NCBI GenBank assembly: GCA_937950605.1
Contig: CALFDA010000018.1
Coordinates: forward strand, 1 to 13,140
Length of the DNA: 13,140 bases
Direction: 5' to 3'
Source: an uncultured PS1 clade bacterium
Lineage (GTDB): Bacteria > Pseudomonadota > Gammaproteobacteria > PS1 > Pseudothioglobaceae
Of this stretch, positions 1-7,898 are shown one piece after another (positions within the stretch are counted from its first letter, which is position 1; each line of letters begins with the position of its first letter). Position numbers and translations under genes: made by a program. The notes beneath the pieces are model-generated. The model was not told the origin of the DNA. It saw nothing but the letters and a program-made list of their open reading frames with translations, and did no database searches.

Positions 1-32
1 TGAGTTGTTTCAATGGCGGTGCCAGATGGCCC

Positions 33-60
33 AGTTTCCGTGAGAGCTGAATCGGAAACT
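33..60. repeat. 8-bp inverted repeat at the bepA frame break
   Basis: AGTTTCCG (33-40) is the exact reverse complement of CGGAAACT (53-60), with a 12-base spacer. The spacer contains the point where the bepA reading frame is interrupted. It may be a chance hairpin or a fold-back artefact at a sequence end. Nothing supports a regulatory role. Confidence 0.35.
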
Positions 61-1255
61 CCCAGTTGTTTCTGATATTGAAACTGCAACCTATTTGAAA
101 AAATTAGGGCGAGAGTTAGTAACTTATAGTCGTAATCCAGATAAACATTTTGAGTTTTTTTTCTTAACCAATAGTGGTATCAATGCGTTTGCTGGTCCTT
201 ATGGGTATATCGGCGTATACACAGGCATGTTATTACACTCGGATTCTGAATCCGAATTAGCGGGTGTGCTATGCCATGAAATATCGCATGTTACCCAAAA
301 CCATTTGGTAAGATTTTCTGAAAAATCACACAAACAAAGTTATTTAATGTGGGCGGGGGTATTAGTATCAGCATTAACTAAAGATCGTCAGGCATCAAAT
401 GCTATTTTTACCTCCACCATTGCAGGCACTTTACAACAAAATATTAATTTCACACGTAAACATGAATGGGAAGCCGATAGAATCGGTACTATGATGTTGA
501 ATCGTTCTGGGTTTGACCCGCGTGGTATGGTGAATTTTTTTAAAAAATTAAAAAACCAACCTAACGCTAGGGAATTTTTACGTACGCATCCACTTAGCAT
601 CAATCGTATTTCGGACAGTTTACAGCGTTTAAAACACCGTTCTGGTGGATATAGAAAAGATTCTTTCGAGTATGAAACTATTAAGGCTAAATTATATTAT
701 CAACGATACAAACGCATCAAAAGAAACAAAAATCAAGCTCTCAGCAATTATATGCAAGCTTATCAAGCGTTTGACAAACAACAATACCAAAGTGCAAAAC
801 AGCATATAGAAAAATTACTATCTATTAATAATGCTAAGCCCAGCCATATTTTAGCAGGGCGTATTTATGCCAAACTTGGAGATGTAGACAAGGCACAAAA
901 TTACTTTAAGAAAAATGATTTAATTCAAGATGAGGCAAGTGCATATTATGCTGCTAAGGCTTATTTAGACAATCGCAAAGCGCGTTTGGGAGTGTCGGTT
1001 TTGAAATCATTTTTACAAGCGAATCAGGGTAGTTATGAATCTTACAAATTATTGGCTTTATTGTATTTAAAGCAAGGCGATATTGGAAGATCGCATATTC
1101 AAAAAGCAAAATCACTTGTCATGCAAGGCAAATTAAAGCAGGCAGTCGGACATTATGAACGCGCCAAAACATTAGTTAATTCACAAGATTTATACGATGT
1201 TATAAATGCCAAAATTGACTCCTTGCAAGAAATAATAAATTTAGAGTCTAAATAA
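44..1255 (+). CDS. bepA: BepA-type M48 metalloprotease with TPR tail, 5'-partial
   Basis: This is a periplasmic zinc metalloprotease/chaperone of the BepA (YfgC) family, which in E. coli helps LptD and other outer-membrane proteins assemble. Counting from the TTG at 95, the HEISH zinc motif is at residues 61-65, the third ligand region EWEAD at 124-128, and the family THPL segment near residue 190. The C-terminal half is helical and TPR-like, ending with a typical repeat-rich tail. The open frame runs upstream of the TTG to base 44 and still reads family-like sequence (ELNRKLPVVSDIETATYL), so 95 is only the first usable start codon and not the true start. An in-frame TGA at 41-43 interrupts it. 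Roughly 60 N-terminal residues, including the expected signal peptide, are missing, too many for the 40 bases left. The gene therefore begins off the window and also has a frame break near 41-47, either a sequencing error or a real mutation. Confidence 0.85.
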   Translation, partial: ELNRKLPVVSDIETATYLKKLGRELVTYSRNPDKHFEFFFLTNSGINAFAGPYGYIGVYTGMLLHSDSESELAGVLCHEISHVTQNHLVRFSEKSHKQSYLMWAGVLVSALTKDRQASNAIFTSTIAGTLQQNINFTRKHEWEADRIGTMMLNRSGFDPRGMVNFFKKLKNQPNAREFLRTHPLSINRISDSLQRLKHRSGGYRKDSFEYETIKAKLYYQRYKRIKRNKNQALSNYMQAYQAFDKQQYQSAKQHIEKLLSINNAKPSHILAGRIYAKLGDVDKAQNYFKKNDLIQDEASAYYAAKAYLDNRKARLGVSVLKSFLQANQGSYESYKLLALLYLKQGDIGRSHIQKAKSLVMQGKLKQAVGHYERAKTLVNSQDLYDVINAKIDSLQEIINLESK

Positions 1256-1300
1256 TTTTGGGTTCTGACTAGCCAAGCACTCTTTTTCTAAAGTCTATAA

Positions 1301-1323
1301 GCAAAATTCTGTAAAGATTTTGC
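1301..1323 (+). other. 7-bp hairpin downstream of bepA
   Basis: GCAAAAT (1301-1307) pairs with ATTTTGC (1317-1323) around a 9-base loop, starting 46 bases after the bepA stop. No T-run follows, so it is not a convincing intrinsic terminator. It could stabilise the mRNA 3' end. Confidence 0.3.
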
Positions 1324-1390
1324 CCTCTATTATTAAACCTAAATTCACACTCTTATAAGATGTAATTCAAGGTTGTTTTTATGCATTCCT

Positions 1391-1443
1391 CTAAACTTAT
1401 TTAACCTTGTTTTAGCGTAAGCCCAAAAAGTTTAGCCTACAAT
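1391..1443 (+). repeat. Intergenic hairpin element, copy 1
   Basis: Four blocks occur in order: TAAACTT (1392-1398), GTTTTAG (1409-1415), GTTTAGCCTA (1430-1439) and CAAT (1440-1443). The same four blocks recur in the same order at 3728-3764. CTAAACTT (1391-1398) can pair with AAGTTTAG (1428-1435), so the element can fold. It lies upstream of accA. The function is unknown. Confidence 0.4.
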
Positions 1444-1486
1444 CATCAAGATTTAAAAGCAGCTGAAATAATACAAGCGGGTAATC

Positions 1487-1495
1487 TGTTATAAT
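1487..1495 (+). promoter_or_regulatory. Extended -10 promoter for accA-tilS
   Basis: TGTTATAAT is a perfect extended -10 (TGnTATAAT), placing a transcription start near 1502 and the accA ATG about 23 bases further on. No good -35 is visible, which extended -10 promoters tolerate. A second TATAAT lies at 1505-1510 but would leave almost no leader. Confidence 0.5.
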
Positions 1496-1524
1496 TTCAA
1501 AGATTATAATCACACTAACTTGAT

Positions 1525-2481
1525 ATGAATTTGGATTATCTTGATTTTGAACAACCTATTGCTGAGTTAGAAAGCAAAATTGAAGCACTCGAAAATGTCA
1601 AAGATAAAGTGGATATTTCTCAAGAAATAGCCGCCTTGGAAGAAAAAAGCAACGCATTAACAAAAAAGATTTTTTCATCACTTTCAGGTTGGCAAATCGC
1701 GCAATTAGCACGTCATCCTAATCGACTCTATACCCTAGATTATATTGGCTATGTATTCGATGAATTTAATGAGCTTCATGGTGATCGCACTTATGCAGAT
1801 GACAAGGCAATTATTGGTGGTATAGCAAAATTAGGCGATATATTTGTAATGTTTATTGGTCAACAAAAAGGTCGCACCACACAAGAAAAAATCAAGCACA
1901 ATTTTGGCATGTCGCGACCTGAAGGCTATCGTAAGGCCCTACGCTTGATGAAAATGGCAGAAAAATTTTCATTACCAGTTGTTACTTTTATTGATACACC
2001 AGGTGCCTATCCAGGCATTGGCGCAGAAGAGCGAGGGCAATCTGAGGCTATAGCTAGAAATTTATACGAAATGTCTACTTTATCAACGCCTATTATCTCT
2101 GTGATAATTGGAGAAGGTGGTTCGGGCGGTGCTTTAGCCATTGGTGTAGCGGATAGATTAATGATGTTTCAATACAGTATTTATTCGGTAATCTCACCCG
2201 AGGGCTGTGCTTCTATTCTTTATCAAGATGCCAGCAAGGCGAGTGTGGCAGCAGAATCACTTAAATTAACCAGCACTCAACTGCAAGCAGAAGGGTTGAT
2301 TGATGGTATTATTTCTGAACCACTTGGAGGTATTCATCGTAATCCAAAACAAGCAAAAAACTTATTAAGAGAAGCTTTAAAGCAACAACTTGAGGCACTT
2401 GCTGATGTGGATATCGAACAACTACTTCAACAACGCACAAAAAAACTTTTAGGTTTTGGAAAATTTAAAGATCAAGGATAG
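1525..2481 (+). CDS. accA: Acetyl-CoA carboxylase carboxyltransferase subunit alpha
   Basis: This is the alpha subunit of the acetyl-CoA carboxylase carboxyltransferase. With AccD it moves the carboxyl group from carboxybiotin-BCCP to acetyl-CoA to give malonyl-CoA, the first committed step of fatty-acid synthesis. The 318-residue product is nearly the usual length (E. coli, 319). The N-terminus opens with the family LDFEQPIAELE segment, followed by a short coiled-coil-like helix (about residues 8-50). The crotonase-fold core carries GEGGSGG at residues 196-202 and the downstream SVISPEGCASIL motif. The ATG at 1525 is the natural start by family alignment although no Shine-Dalgarno is visible. 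The 3' end overlaps tilS by 26 bp, suggesting a two-gene operon driven by the extended -10 at 1487. Confidence 0.97.
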   Translation: MNLDYLDFEQPIAELESKIEALENVKDKVDISQEIAALEEKSNALTKKIFSSLSGWQIAQLARHPNRLYTLDYIGYVFDEFNELHGDRTYADDKAIIGGIAKLGDIFVMFIGQQKGRTTQEKIKHNFGMSRPEGYRKALRLMKMAEKFSLPVVTFIDTPGAYPGIGAEERGQSEAIARNLYEMSTLSTPIISVIIGEGGSGGALAIGVADRLMMFQYSIYSVISPEGCASILYQDASKASVAAESLKLTSTQLQAEGLIDGIISEPLGGIHRNPKQAKNLLREALKQQLEALADVDIEQLLQQRTKKLLGFGKFKDQG

Positions 2482-3628
2482 TTTTCTCAAGGACAAACAA
2501 ATCGTCTTGGGATTAAGTGGCGGTGTTGATTCTGTGGTTTTATTACATTACCTACATACGCATTATGCAAACAATTTACGTGTTGTGCATTGTAACCATC
2601 ACCTATCAAAACATTGTAATGAGTGGGCGACATTTTGCAAAAATTTGTGTGCTGCGTTAAATATCAATTACACTAATATTGATATTAAGTTGTTAAAAAA
2701 GTCTAACATTGAAGAAAATGCACGCAAAAGTAGATACAATGCATTATCACGCAATTTATTAAAATATGAGGTATTGTGTACTGCACATCACAAAAATGAC
2801 CAAGCGGAAACTTTGTTGTTGCAATTATTTCGTGGTTGTGGTGTTGCTGGACTTGCGGCTATGCCAAAATTAAAACCTTTTGGCAAGGGCGTGCATTATC
2901 GTCCAATGTTAAATATCGGCAAAATTGCTTTGCTGAAATATGCTCAAGACAACCACTTGAGTTGGGTCGAAGATGGCAGTAATACCAACACAAATTTCCG
3001 TCGCAATTTTCTAAGACTAAATATTGTCCCCAAACTAGAAACGGTTTATAAAAATCTAACTACAACCTTATTGCGTAGCGCAAGACACCAATCTGAAGCT
3101 TTGCAACTAATACAAGATTTGGCAAAAATTGACATTGCAAAAAACCAACTTATCAGTGGCGAACAACTCAATATTAAACCGCTGATGCAACTTCACCCTT
3201 ATCGCATCAAAAATATTATACGCTATCACCTCAAATCGCTAAATTTTGCACTGCCATCTGATAAGATTATGCAACAAATACTCGATTTATTATTTGCCAA
3301 ACAAGATGCTAATCCTTTAGTAAATTGGGGGGCATTTGAAGTGCGTCGCTATAAAAATAAGATTTATTTTCTTGACACTCAAGCAACAAAAAATCAAGAC
3401 TTTTGCCCTTATTATGAAGAGTTTAAGGATATTGAGCATTTTTCTATTCGCTATCGCACTAAAGGTCAACGCATCAGAATACATGGCAAACAGCATTCGC
3501 AATCACTAAAGAAAGTTTTACAAGAAGTTGGTATTCCTCCTTGGAAAAGAAACACTTTAAGAATGTATTATATTCAAGATGAGTTACGTGCGATGGAGTG
3601 CATTGGTTATATGCAAAACGATAAATAA
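2456..3628 (+). CDS. tilS: tRNA(Ile)-lysidine synthase
   Basis: TilS converts cytidine 34 of the CAU-anticodon tRNA-Ile to lysidine using ATP and lysine, so that the tRNA reads AUA. The N-terminal N-type ATP-pyrophosphatase domain shows the PP-loop SGGVDS at residues 21-26, followed by the AHHKNDQAETLLLQLFRG segment and the RRNFLR region typical of TilS. The last 60 or so residues (RYRTKGQRIRIHG through ERNTL-like KRNTLRMYY) match the small TilS C-terminal domain. At 390 aa it is a little shorter than E. coli TilS (432). The TTG at 2456 lies inside the accA 3' end and is the only sensible start before the PP-loop, since the next codons are not initiators. AUA codons are common in the neighbouring restriction-modification gene, so TilS activity matters for its expression too. 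Confidence 0.95.
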   Translation: MENLKIKDSFLKDKQIVLGLSGGVDSVVLLHYLHTHYANNLRVVHCNHHLSKHCNEWATFCKNLCAALNINYTNIDIKLLKKSNIEENARKSRYNALSRNLLKYEVLCTAHHKNDQAETLLLQLFRGCGVAGLAAMPKLKPFGKGVHYRPMLNIGKIALLKYAQDNHLSWVEDGSNTNTNFRRNFLRLNIVPKLETVYKNLTTTLLRSARHQSEALQLIQDLAKIDIAKNQLISGEQLNIKPLMQLHPYRIKNIIRYHLKSLNFALPSDKIMQQILDLLFAKQDANPLVNWGAFEVRRYKNKIYFLDTQATKNQDFCPYYEEFKDIEHFSIRYRTKGQRIRIHGKQHSQSLKKVLQEVGIPPWKRNTLRMYYIQDELRAMECIGYMQNDK

Positions 3629-3691
3629 TTGCTTGACTATTCAACCTTGCAAAAGTGTGCGAAATATGTAAATCTTCAAAAATCCAGATTG

Positions 3692-3724
3692 TTGCCAAAT
3701 TACGATTGGTAAAAGGCAATTTTT
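3692..3724 (+). terminator. Candidate Rho-independent terminator after tilS
   Basis: TTGCC (3692-3696) pairs with GGCAA (3715-3719). An inner TTAC/GTAA pair (3700-3703 with 3709-3712) closes a 5-base loop, and five Ts follow at 3720-3724. It begins 63 bases after the tilS stop. The stem is short and has an internal loop, so strength is uncertain. Confidence 0.45.
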
Positions 3725-3727
3725 CGT

Positions 3728-3764
3728 TAAACTTGGTTTTAGTGCTATGGTTTAGCCTAACAAT
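3728..3764 (+). repeat. Intergenic hairpin element, copy 2
   Basis: This copy repeats the block order seen at 1391-1443: TAAACTT (3728-3734), GTTTTAG (3736-3742), GTTTAGCCTA (3750-3759) and CAAT (3761-3764), with shorter spacers. GTTAAAC (3726-3732) can pair with GTTTAGC (3750-3756) if one G-U is allowed. It directly follows the candidate tilS terminator. Confidence 0.4.
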
Positions 3765-4019
3765 AAATATTTATTTGGAAGTTGTTAATAAGGTTAATTT
3801 CTAAAATTATTGCCAGCAATTTAATAACAATGATGGGTATTTTGGATACAAATGAGTTTCAATAATTCAATAAAAACACAGGAATAGCAATTTTTTTGAC
3901 TAAAAAAATTACAATTTTCAAAGAACTTAGATTTTTTGAGTTTTTAAACTATGGGTCTTTGGTTATGTGGTGCTATTTTGCTGTTAAAATGGACAGGAGT
4001 TTGTGTATAAAACTTATTT
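3765..4019. other. Non-coding interval before lptM-lysA
   Basis: With the terminator and repeat just upstream, this completes a gene-free stretch from 3629 to 4019. It is very AT-rich with many homopolymer A/T runs and no ORF with family features. A purine-rich AGGAG lies at 3995-3999 but is 20 bases from the lptM ATG. A TATAAA at 4006-4011 could be a weak -10, but it would leave a leader of only a few bases. The lysine-riboswitch core was looked for and not seen. Confidence 0.5.
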
Positions 4020-4145
4020 ATGAAAAATTTCATTAAAATTACTGTGCTAACTTTTTTTATCATTAGTATTTCCGCTTGTGGCAGAATGGGCGAACTAGAA
4101 AAAGTTAAATCTTTGTCAACTGCTGTTATAACATATACCACATAA
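4020..4145 (+). CDS. lptM: Small LptM/LppL-like lipoprotein
   Basis: This 41-codon gene encodes a short lipoprotein. Residues 1-19 form a signal peptide (MKN start, hydrophobic core rich in I, V and F), ending in the lipobox ISAC with the lipidated cysteine at residue 20. The residues after the cysteine (CGRMGEL) resemble the CG-x-x-G-x-L start of LptM (YifL/LppL) proteins, which support LptD maturation in the LPS export machine. It ends 3 bp before lysA, and the lptM/lppL-lysA neighbourhood is conserved in many gammaproteobacteria, which strengthens the call. The mature part is short (22 residues) and lacks the usual PLYFP and proline-rich tail, so the family match rests on very few positions. 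An unusually reduced member or a degenerate copy are both possible. Confidence 0.6.
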   Translation: MKNFIKITVLTFFIISISACGRMGELEKVKSLSTAVITYTT

Positions 4146-4148
4146 AAC

Positions 4149-5396
4149 TTGGGTTTTTCTTATAACAATCAAATATTACATGCAGAATCTGTTGCGTTAA
4201 CAGATTTGGTAGAGTCTTATGGCTCGCCAATTTATGTTTATTCACGCACTGATATTGAGAATAATTGGCAAGAATTTGATCAAGCATTTGGATTGCATCC
4301 GCATTTGGTTTGCTATGCGGTGAAAGCAAATCCGAATTTAGCAGTGTTGAATGTACTGGCTAAGATTGGTGCTGGGTTTGATATTGTTTCTATTGGTGAG
4401 TTAGAGCGCGTATTAGAAGCAGGAGGAGAAGCACATAAGTGTGTATTTTCTGGAGTGGCAAAAACCGCAGTTGAGATACGACGCGCACTTGAAGTAGGTG
4501 TGCGTTGTTTTAATATTGAGTCCGCCTCAGAGTTAAACAAAATAGAATCTATTGCCCAGTCTATCGGCAAACAAGCACCAATTTCTATTCGTGTCAATCC
4601 TGATGTTGATGCTAAAACGCATCCTTACATATCGACAGGACTCAAAGAAAATAAATTTGGTGTTGATATAGATGAAGCACTCGGACTTTATCAAAAAGCA
4701 CAAGATTCTAAGTATTTGAGCGTGTGTGGAATAGATTGCCATATCGGTTCACAAATTACCGAAGTATCACCATTTTTAGATGCGCTCGATAAGGTTTTGA
4801 TATTGTTCGAACAATTAAAAAAGCAAGACATTAGCATCTCTCATTTGGATTTGGGTGGCGGTGTTGGCATTGATTATGCGGGCGAGCAAACCATTGATAT
4901 TCAAAACTATATTAATGCTATTATCAGCAAAGTTGGTGCAATGGGGGAAATTGAGATTATTATAGAACCTGGTAGAGCTGTTGTAGGCAATGCAGGTGTA
5001 TTTATTACTAAAGTTGAATATCTGAAACAAAATTCGACCCATGCATTTGCGATTGTAGATGGTGCCATGAATGATTTATTGCGTCCTAGTTTTTATAATG
5101 CTTATCATCGAGTGCTAACTGTTGACAAAAATGCTATCGGCATTCAATCTAAATGGGATATTGTTGGTCCTGTTTGCGAAACTGGTGATTTTTTGGCCAA
5201 AGGCAGAAATTTATCGCTTACAGAAGGTGATTATTTAGCGGTGATGTCTGCAGGTGCGTACGGTTTTACCATGAGTTCAAATTATAACTCACGCACACGC
5301 GTAGCAGAGGTGATGGTATCGGGCAACACACACCAACTAGTACGCGAGCGTGAAAGTGTGCAAGATTTATTTGCTAAAGAGTATTTAATAAAATAA
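4149..5396 (+). CDS. lysA: Diaminopimelate decarboxylase
   Basis: LysA removes CO2 from meso-diaminopimelate to give L-lysine, the last step of lysine synthesis, using pyridoxal phosphate. The fold-III alanine-racemase-type barrel shows the PLP lysine in YAVKANPN (K59), then HIGSQ, DLGGGVGIDY and EPGRAVVGNAG for cofactor phosphate binding. The C-terminal domain has CETGDFLAKGR with the active-site cysteine at about residue 343. The length of 415 aa is close to E. coli LysA (420). The TTG start at 4149 aligns with family N-termini, and no nearby ATG is in frame. The gene sits 3 bp after the lipoprotein gene, so the two are probably co-transcribed. Its arginine codons are mostly CGN (12 of 14), in sharp contrast to the gene 42 bp downstream. 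Confidence 0.97.
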   Translation: MGFSYNNQILHAESVALTDLVESYGSPIYVYSRTDIENNWQEFDQAFGLHPHLVCYAVKANPNLAVLNVLAKIGAGFDIVSIGELERVLEAGGEAHKCVFSGVAKTAVEIRRALEVGVRCFNIESASELNKIESIAQSIGKQAPISIRVNPDVDAKTHPYISTGLKENKFGVDIDEALGLYQKAQDSKYLSVCGIDCHIGSQITEVSPFLDALDKVLILFEQLKKQDISISHLDLGGGVGIDYAGEQTIDIQNYINAIISKVGAMGEIEIIIEPGRAVVGNAGVFITKVEYLKQNSTHAFAIVDGAMNDLLRPSFYNAYHRVLTVDKNAIGIQSKWDIVGPVCETGDFLAKGRNLSLTEGDYLAVMSAGAYGFTMSSNYNSRTRVAEVMVSGNTHQLVRERESVQDLFAKEYLIK

Positions 5397-5425
5397 CGTG
5401 AATATCGTTGGCAAGACTAACTTAT

Positions 5426-5431
5426 AAGGAG
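5426..5431 (+). promoter_or_regulatory. Strong Shine-Dalgarno for the fused R-M gene
   Basis: AAGGAG lies 7 bases before the GTG at 5439 and fixes that start. Such a consensus site is unusual here, because accA, lysA, lpxB and nadC have none that is obvious. Confidence 0.8.
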
Positions 5432-5438
5432 TTAATTT

Positions 5439-7892
5439 GTGGTTAAAGAAAGACATATTGTTGATTATATTTCTAGCAAAAAAATTAAAGCAACGCCTGA
5501 AGAAATAGAGGCGGTTCAGGTATTTTCTAAAATACTTGTGGAAGATTACAAATATCCTAAGAAAAATATAAAAACTAGACCTCAACATAGAGTTAAAGTA
5601 AGACCATCTGATACCAAGAAAGAATATCCTGTCGATATTGCAATTTTTTCAGACAATAAAAAACAGGATAAAGATATTTATATAATTGTTGAATGTAAAA
5701 AATCTGACAGACAAGACGGAATAACTCAACTTCAAGATTATTTAAGATTTTCAAGAGCATATTTAGGCGTTTGGTTTAATGGCAGAGAAAGGGTTTTTAT
5801 AAGGAAAGTAGAAAAGAAAGGGAAAATTGAATTCGAAAAGATACCTAACATACCTATATTTGGACAAAGAGTAGATGATATAGGTAAGTTTAAAAGGCAA
5901 GATTTACAGCCTACGCATAATTTAAAAGCTACCTTTAAATCTATTAGAAACTATTTAGCTGGTAATGCTGTTGGTGCAACAAGAGATGAAGTATTAGCCC
6001 AACAACTAATCAATTTAATTTTTTGTAAGATTTATGATGAAAAATTTACAGAACCAGAAAATATGGTGAATTTTAGAGCTGGAATAAATGAAAAAGATTC
6101 CGATATAGAAGAAAGAGTTTTAGCAATATTTGAAAGTGTAAAAATAAAATACAAGGAAGTTTTAAATGATGATGTTATATCTTTAGATGCCACATCAATA
6201 GCTTATGTTGTGGGTGAATTACAAAGTTATTGTTTAATAGAAACTGAAAGAGATGTAATTGCTGATGCTTTTGAAACATTCATAGGTCATGCTTTAAAGG
6301 GTGGTCAAGGTCAATTTTTTACCCCTAGAAATGTAGTGAAAATGATGGTAGATATTTTAGATCCATCTGATAAAAGTCTGATAATAGACCCCGCTTGTGG
6401 CAGTGGTGGTTTTTTGATTGAAAGCTTGCGTTATGTGTGGAAAAAAATAGAAAATAAAGGAAGTAAATATAAATGGAGTGCTGAACATACTAAAGAAGAA
6501 AAAATGGAGTTTGCAATAAATAATATAAAGGGGGTTGATAAGGATTACTTTTTATCTAAAGTTGCAAAAGCATATATGATTATTATTGGTGATGGCAAGG
6601 GAGGCATAGTAAATGAGGATAGTTTGGATATACCAGAAAATTGGAAAAATAGCACAAGACAAAAAATACATTTGGACGAAGCCGATGTTCTTATAACTAA
6701 CCCACCTTTTGGAACAAAAATACCAGTTAAAGGTGCTAGTAAACTGAATCAATATGACTTAGGTTATAAATGGAAAAAAGATAAAAATAAAGGATATAGT
6801 AAGGGCAAGTTAAAAGAAAAAGAAGCGCCACAAATACTTTTTATAGAAAGATGTTTAGATTTTTTGTGCAAAGGTGGAGAAATGGCGATAGTTTTGCCTG
6901 AGGGTATATTTGGAAATACATCAGACAGGTATATTTGGAACTATTTATTAAGCAAGGTTACAATTAAGGCAATAATAAGCATGCCTGAAGAAACATTCCA
7001 ACCTAACACACATTTCAAAACAAGTATATTAATAGCAAAAAAAGAAGTTACCGAGAAAGATTATAAGTTTTTTATGGGGTTAGCTAATACTTGTGGTCAT
7101 AACAAAAATGGAAAAGAGATATATAAACAAATTAATGGTGAGAGAATTTTAGATGATGAGGTTTCTTTAGTATCTAAAGAATATAGGAAGTTTCAAGAAG
7201 GCAGGTTAAGCAACAGAAGCCATTTGGGCTTTGAGATGAAACTATCTGACATAAAAGATTATATTTTTATACCAGATTATTATGACCCTGATTTAAAAAC
7301 AGAGATTGAAAACTATAACACATCTTACAAATTATGTAGCATTAGAGAACTTATCGAAAAGAAAATAATATCTGTAAAAAGAGGCAATGAAGTTGGTTCA
7401 CAATATTATGGTAAAGGTGATGTCCCTTTTATAAGAACAAGCGATATTGTTAACTGGGAATTGAGATATGATCCAATTAAAACAATTCCATACGATGTCT
7501 ATTTATCGTACAAAGATAAACAAAATGTAAAACGTGGTGATATTCTTTTTATAAAAGATGGAACATTTTTGATTGGAGGAACAGCTTACATTAATTCTGC
7601 AAACACTAGAATTGTCATTCAAAGTCATATAAATAAGATTAGTGTTTTAGATGAAAATAAGTTTGATAGTTATTATATGATTTATCTACTTAATTTGCCG
7701 ATAGTTCAAAAGCAGATAAAAAAATATACATTTATTCAAGGAACAATATCAACAATAGGAAACAGATTTGATGAAATATTATTACCCATTCATAAAGATA
7801 AGAACGATATTAAGAAAATATCAAAAAAAATAAATGAAATAATTTGCAAAAAACAAAAAATAACAGATGATATAACAAGTTTAATAAACTGA
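5439..7892 (+). CDS. Single-chain restriction-modification protein (nuclease-methylase-specificity)
   Basis: This 817-residue protein appears to combine DNA cleavage, adenine methylation and target recognition. Residues 1-125 resemble the N-terminal nuclease domain of HsdR: a PD-(D/E)xK-type core with D66 (YPVDIAIF) and E85-x-K87 (VECKK). Residues 150-290 resemble the helical N-terminus of HsdM. The N6-adenine methyltransferase core follows, with FFTP near 294, SAM motif DPACGSGG at 317-324 and catalytic NPPF at 421-424. From about 610 to the end is a single HsdS-like target-recognition domain (VPFIRTSDIVNW, GTISTIGNRF) with a closing helix. No helicase motor is present, so it resembles a type IIG-like or motor-less type I-derived enzyme, not HsdM alone. 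All key motifs are intact. The target is not predictable. Arginine codons are almost all AGA/AGG, unlike its neighbours. A solitary methylase with a regulatory nuclease-like domain is the main alternative. Confidence 0.85.
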   Translation: MVKERHIVDYISSKKIKATPEEIEAVQVFSKILVEDYKYPKKNIKTRPQHRVKVRPSDTKKEYPVDIAIFSDNKKQDKDIYIIVECKKSDRQDGITQLQDYLRFSRAYLGVWFNGRERVFIRKVEKKGKIEFEKIPNIPIFGQRVDDIGKFKRQDLQPTHNLKATFKSIRNYLAGNAVGATRDEVLAQQLINLIFCKIYDEKFTEPENMVNFRAGINEKDSDIEERVLAIFESVKIKYKEVLNDDVISLDATSIAYVVGELQSYCLIETERDVIADAFETFIGHALKGGQGQFFTPRNVVKMMVDILDPSDKSLIIDPACGSGGFLIESLRYVWKKIENKGSKYKWSAEHTKEEKMEFAINNIKGVDKDYFLSKVAKAYMIIIGDGKGGIVNEDSLDIPENWKNSTRQKIHLDEADVLITNPPFGTKIPVKGASKLNQYDLGYKWKKDKNKGYSKGKLKEKEAPQILFIERCLDFLCKGGEMAIVLPEGIFGNTSDRYIWNYLLSKVTIKAIISMPEETFQPNTHFKTSILIAKKEVTEKDYKFFMGLANTCGHNKNGKEIYKQINGERILDDEVSLVSKEYRKFQEGRLSNRSHLGFEMKLSDIKDYIFIPDYYDPDLKTEIENYNTSYKLCSIRELIEKKIISVKRGNEVGSQYYGKGDVPFIRTSDIVNWELRYDPIKTIPYDVYLSYKDKQNVKRGDILFIKDGTFLIGGTAYINSANTRIVIQSHINKISVLDENKFDSYYMIYLLNLPIVQKQIKKYTFIQGTISTIGNRFDEILLPIHKDKNDIKKISKKINEIICKKQKITDDITSLIN

Positions 7893-7898
7893 TTAATA

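Noticed and set aside
3474..3719. 81-codon minus-strand frame over the tilS 3' end and gap
   Set aside because: Most of it is antisense to the TilS C-terminal domain. It has no ribosome site or family motif, and it contains the candidate terminator.
3629..4019. Lysine riboswitch upstream of lptM-lysA
   Set aside because: The conserved core sequences of that riboswitch were not seen. The interval is low-complexity AT-rich DNA with only a terminator-like hairpin and a short repeat.
3944..4141. 65-codon minus-strand frame opposite the lipoprotein gene
   Set aside because: The plus strand here carries a signal peptide and lipobox in the expected position before lysA. The antisense frame has no support.
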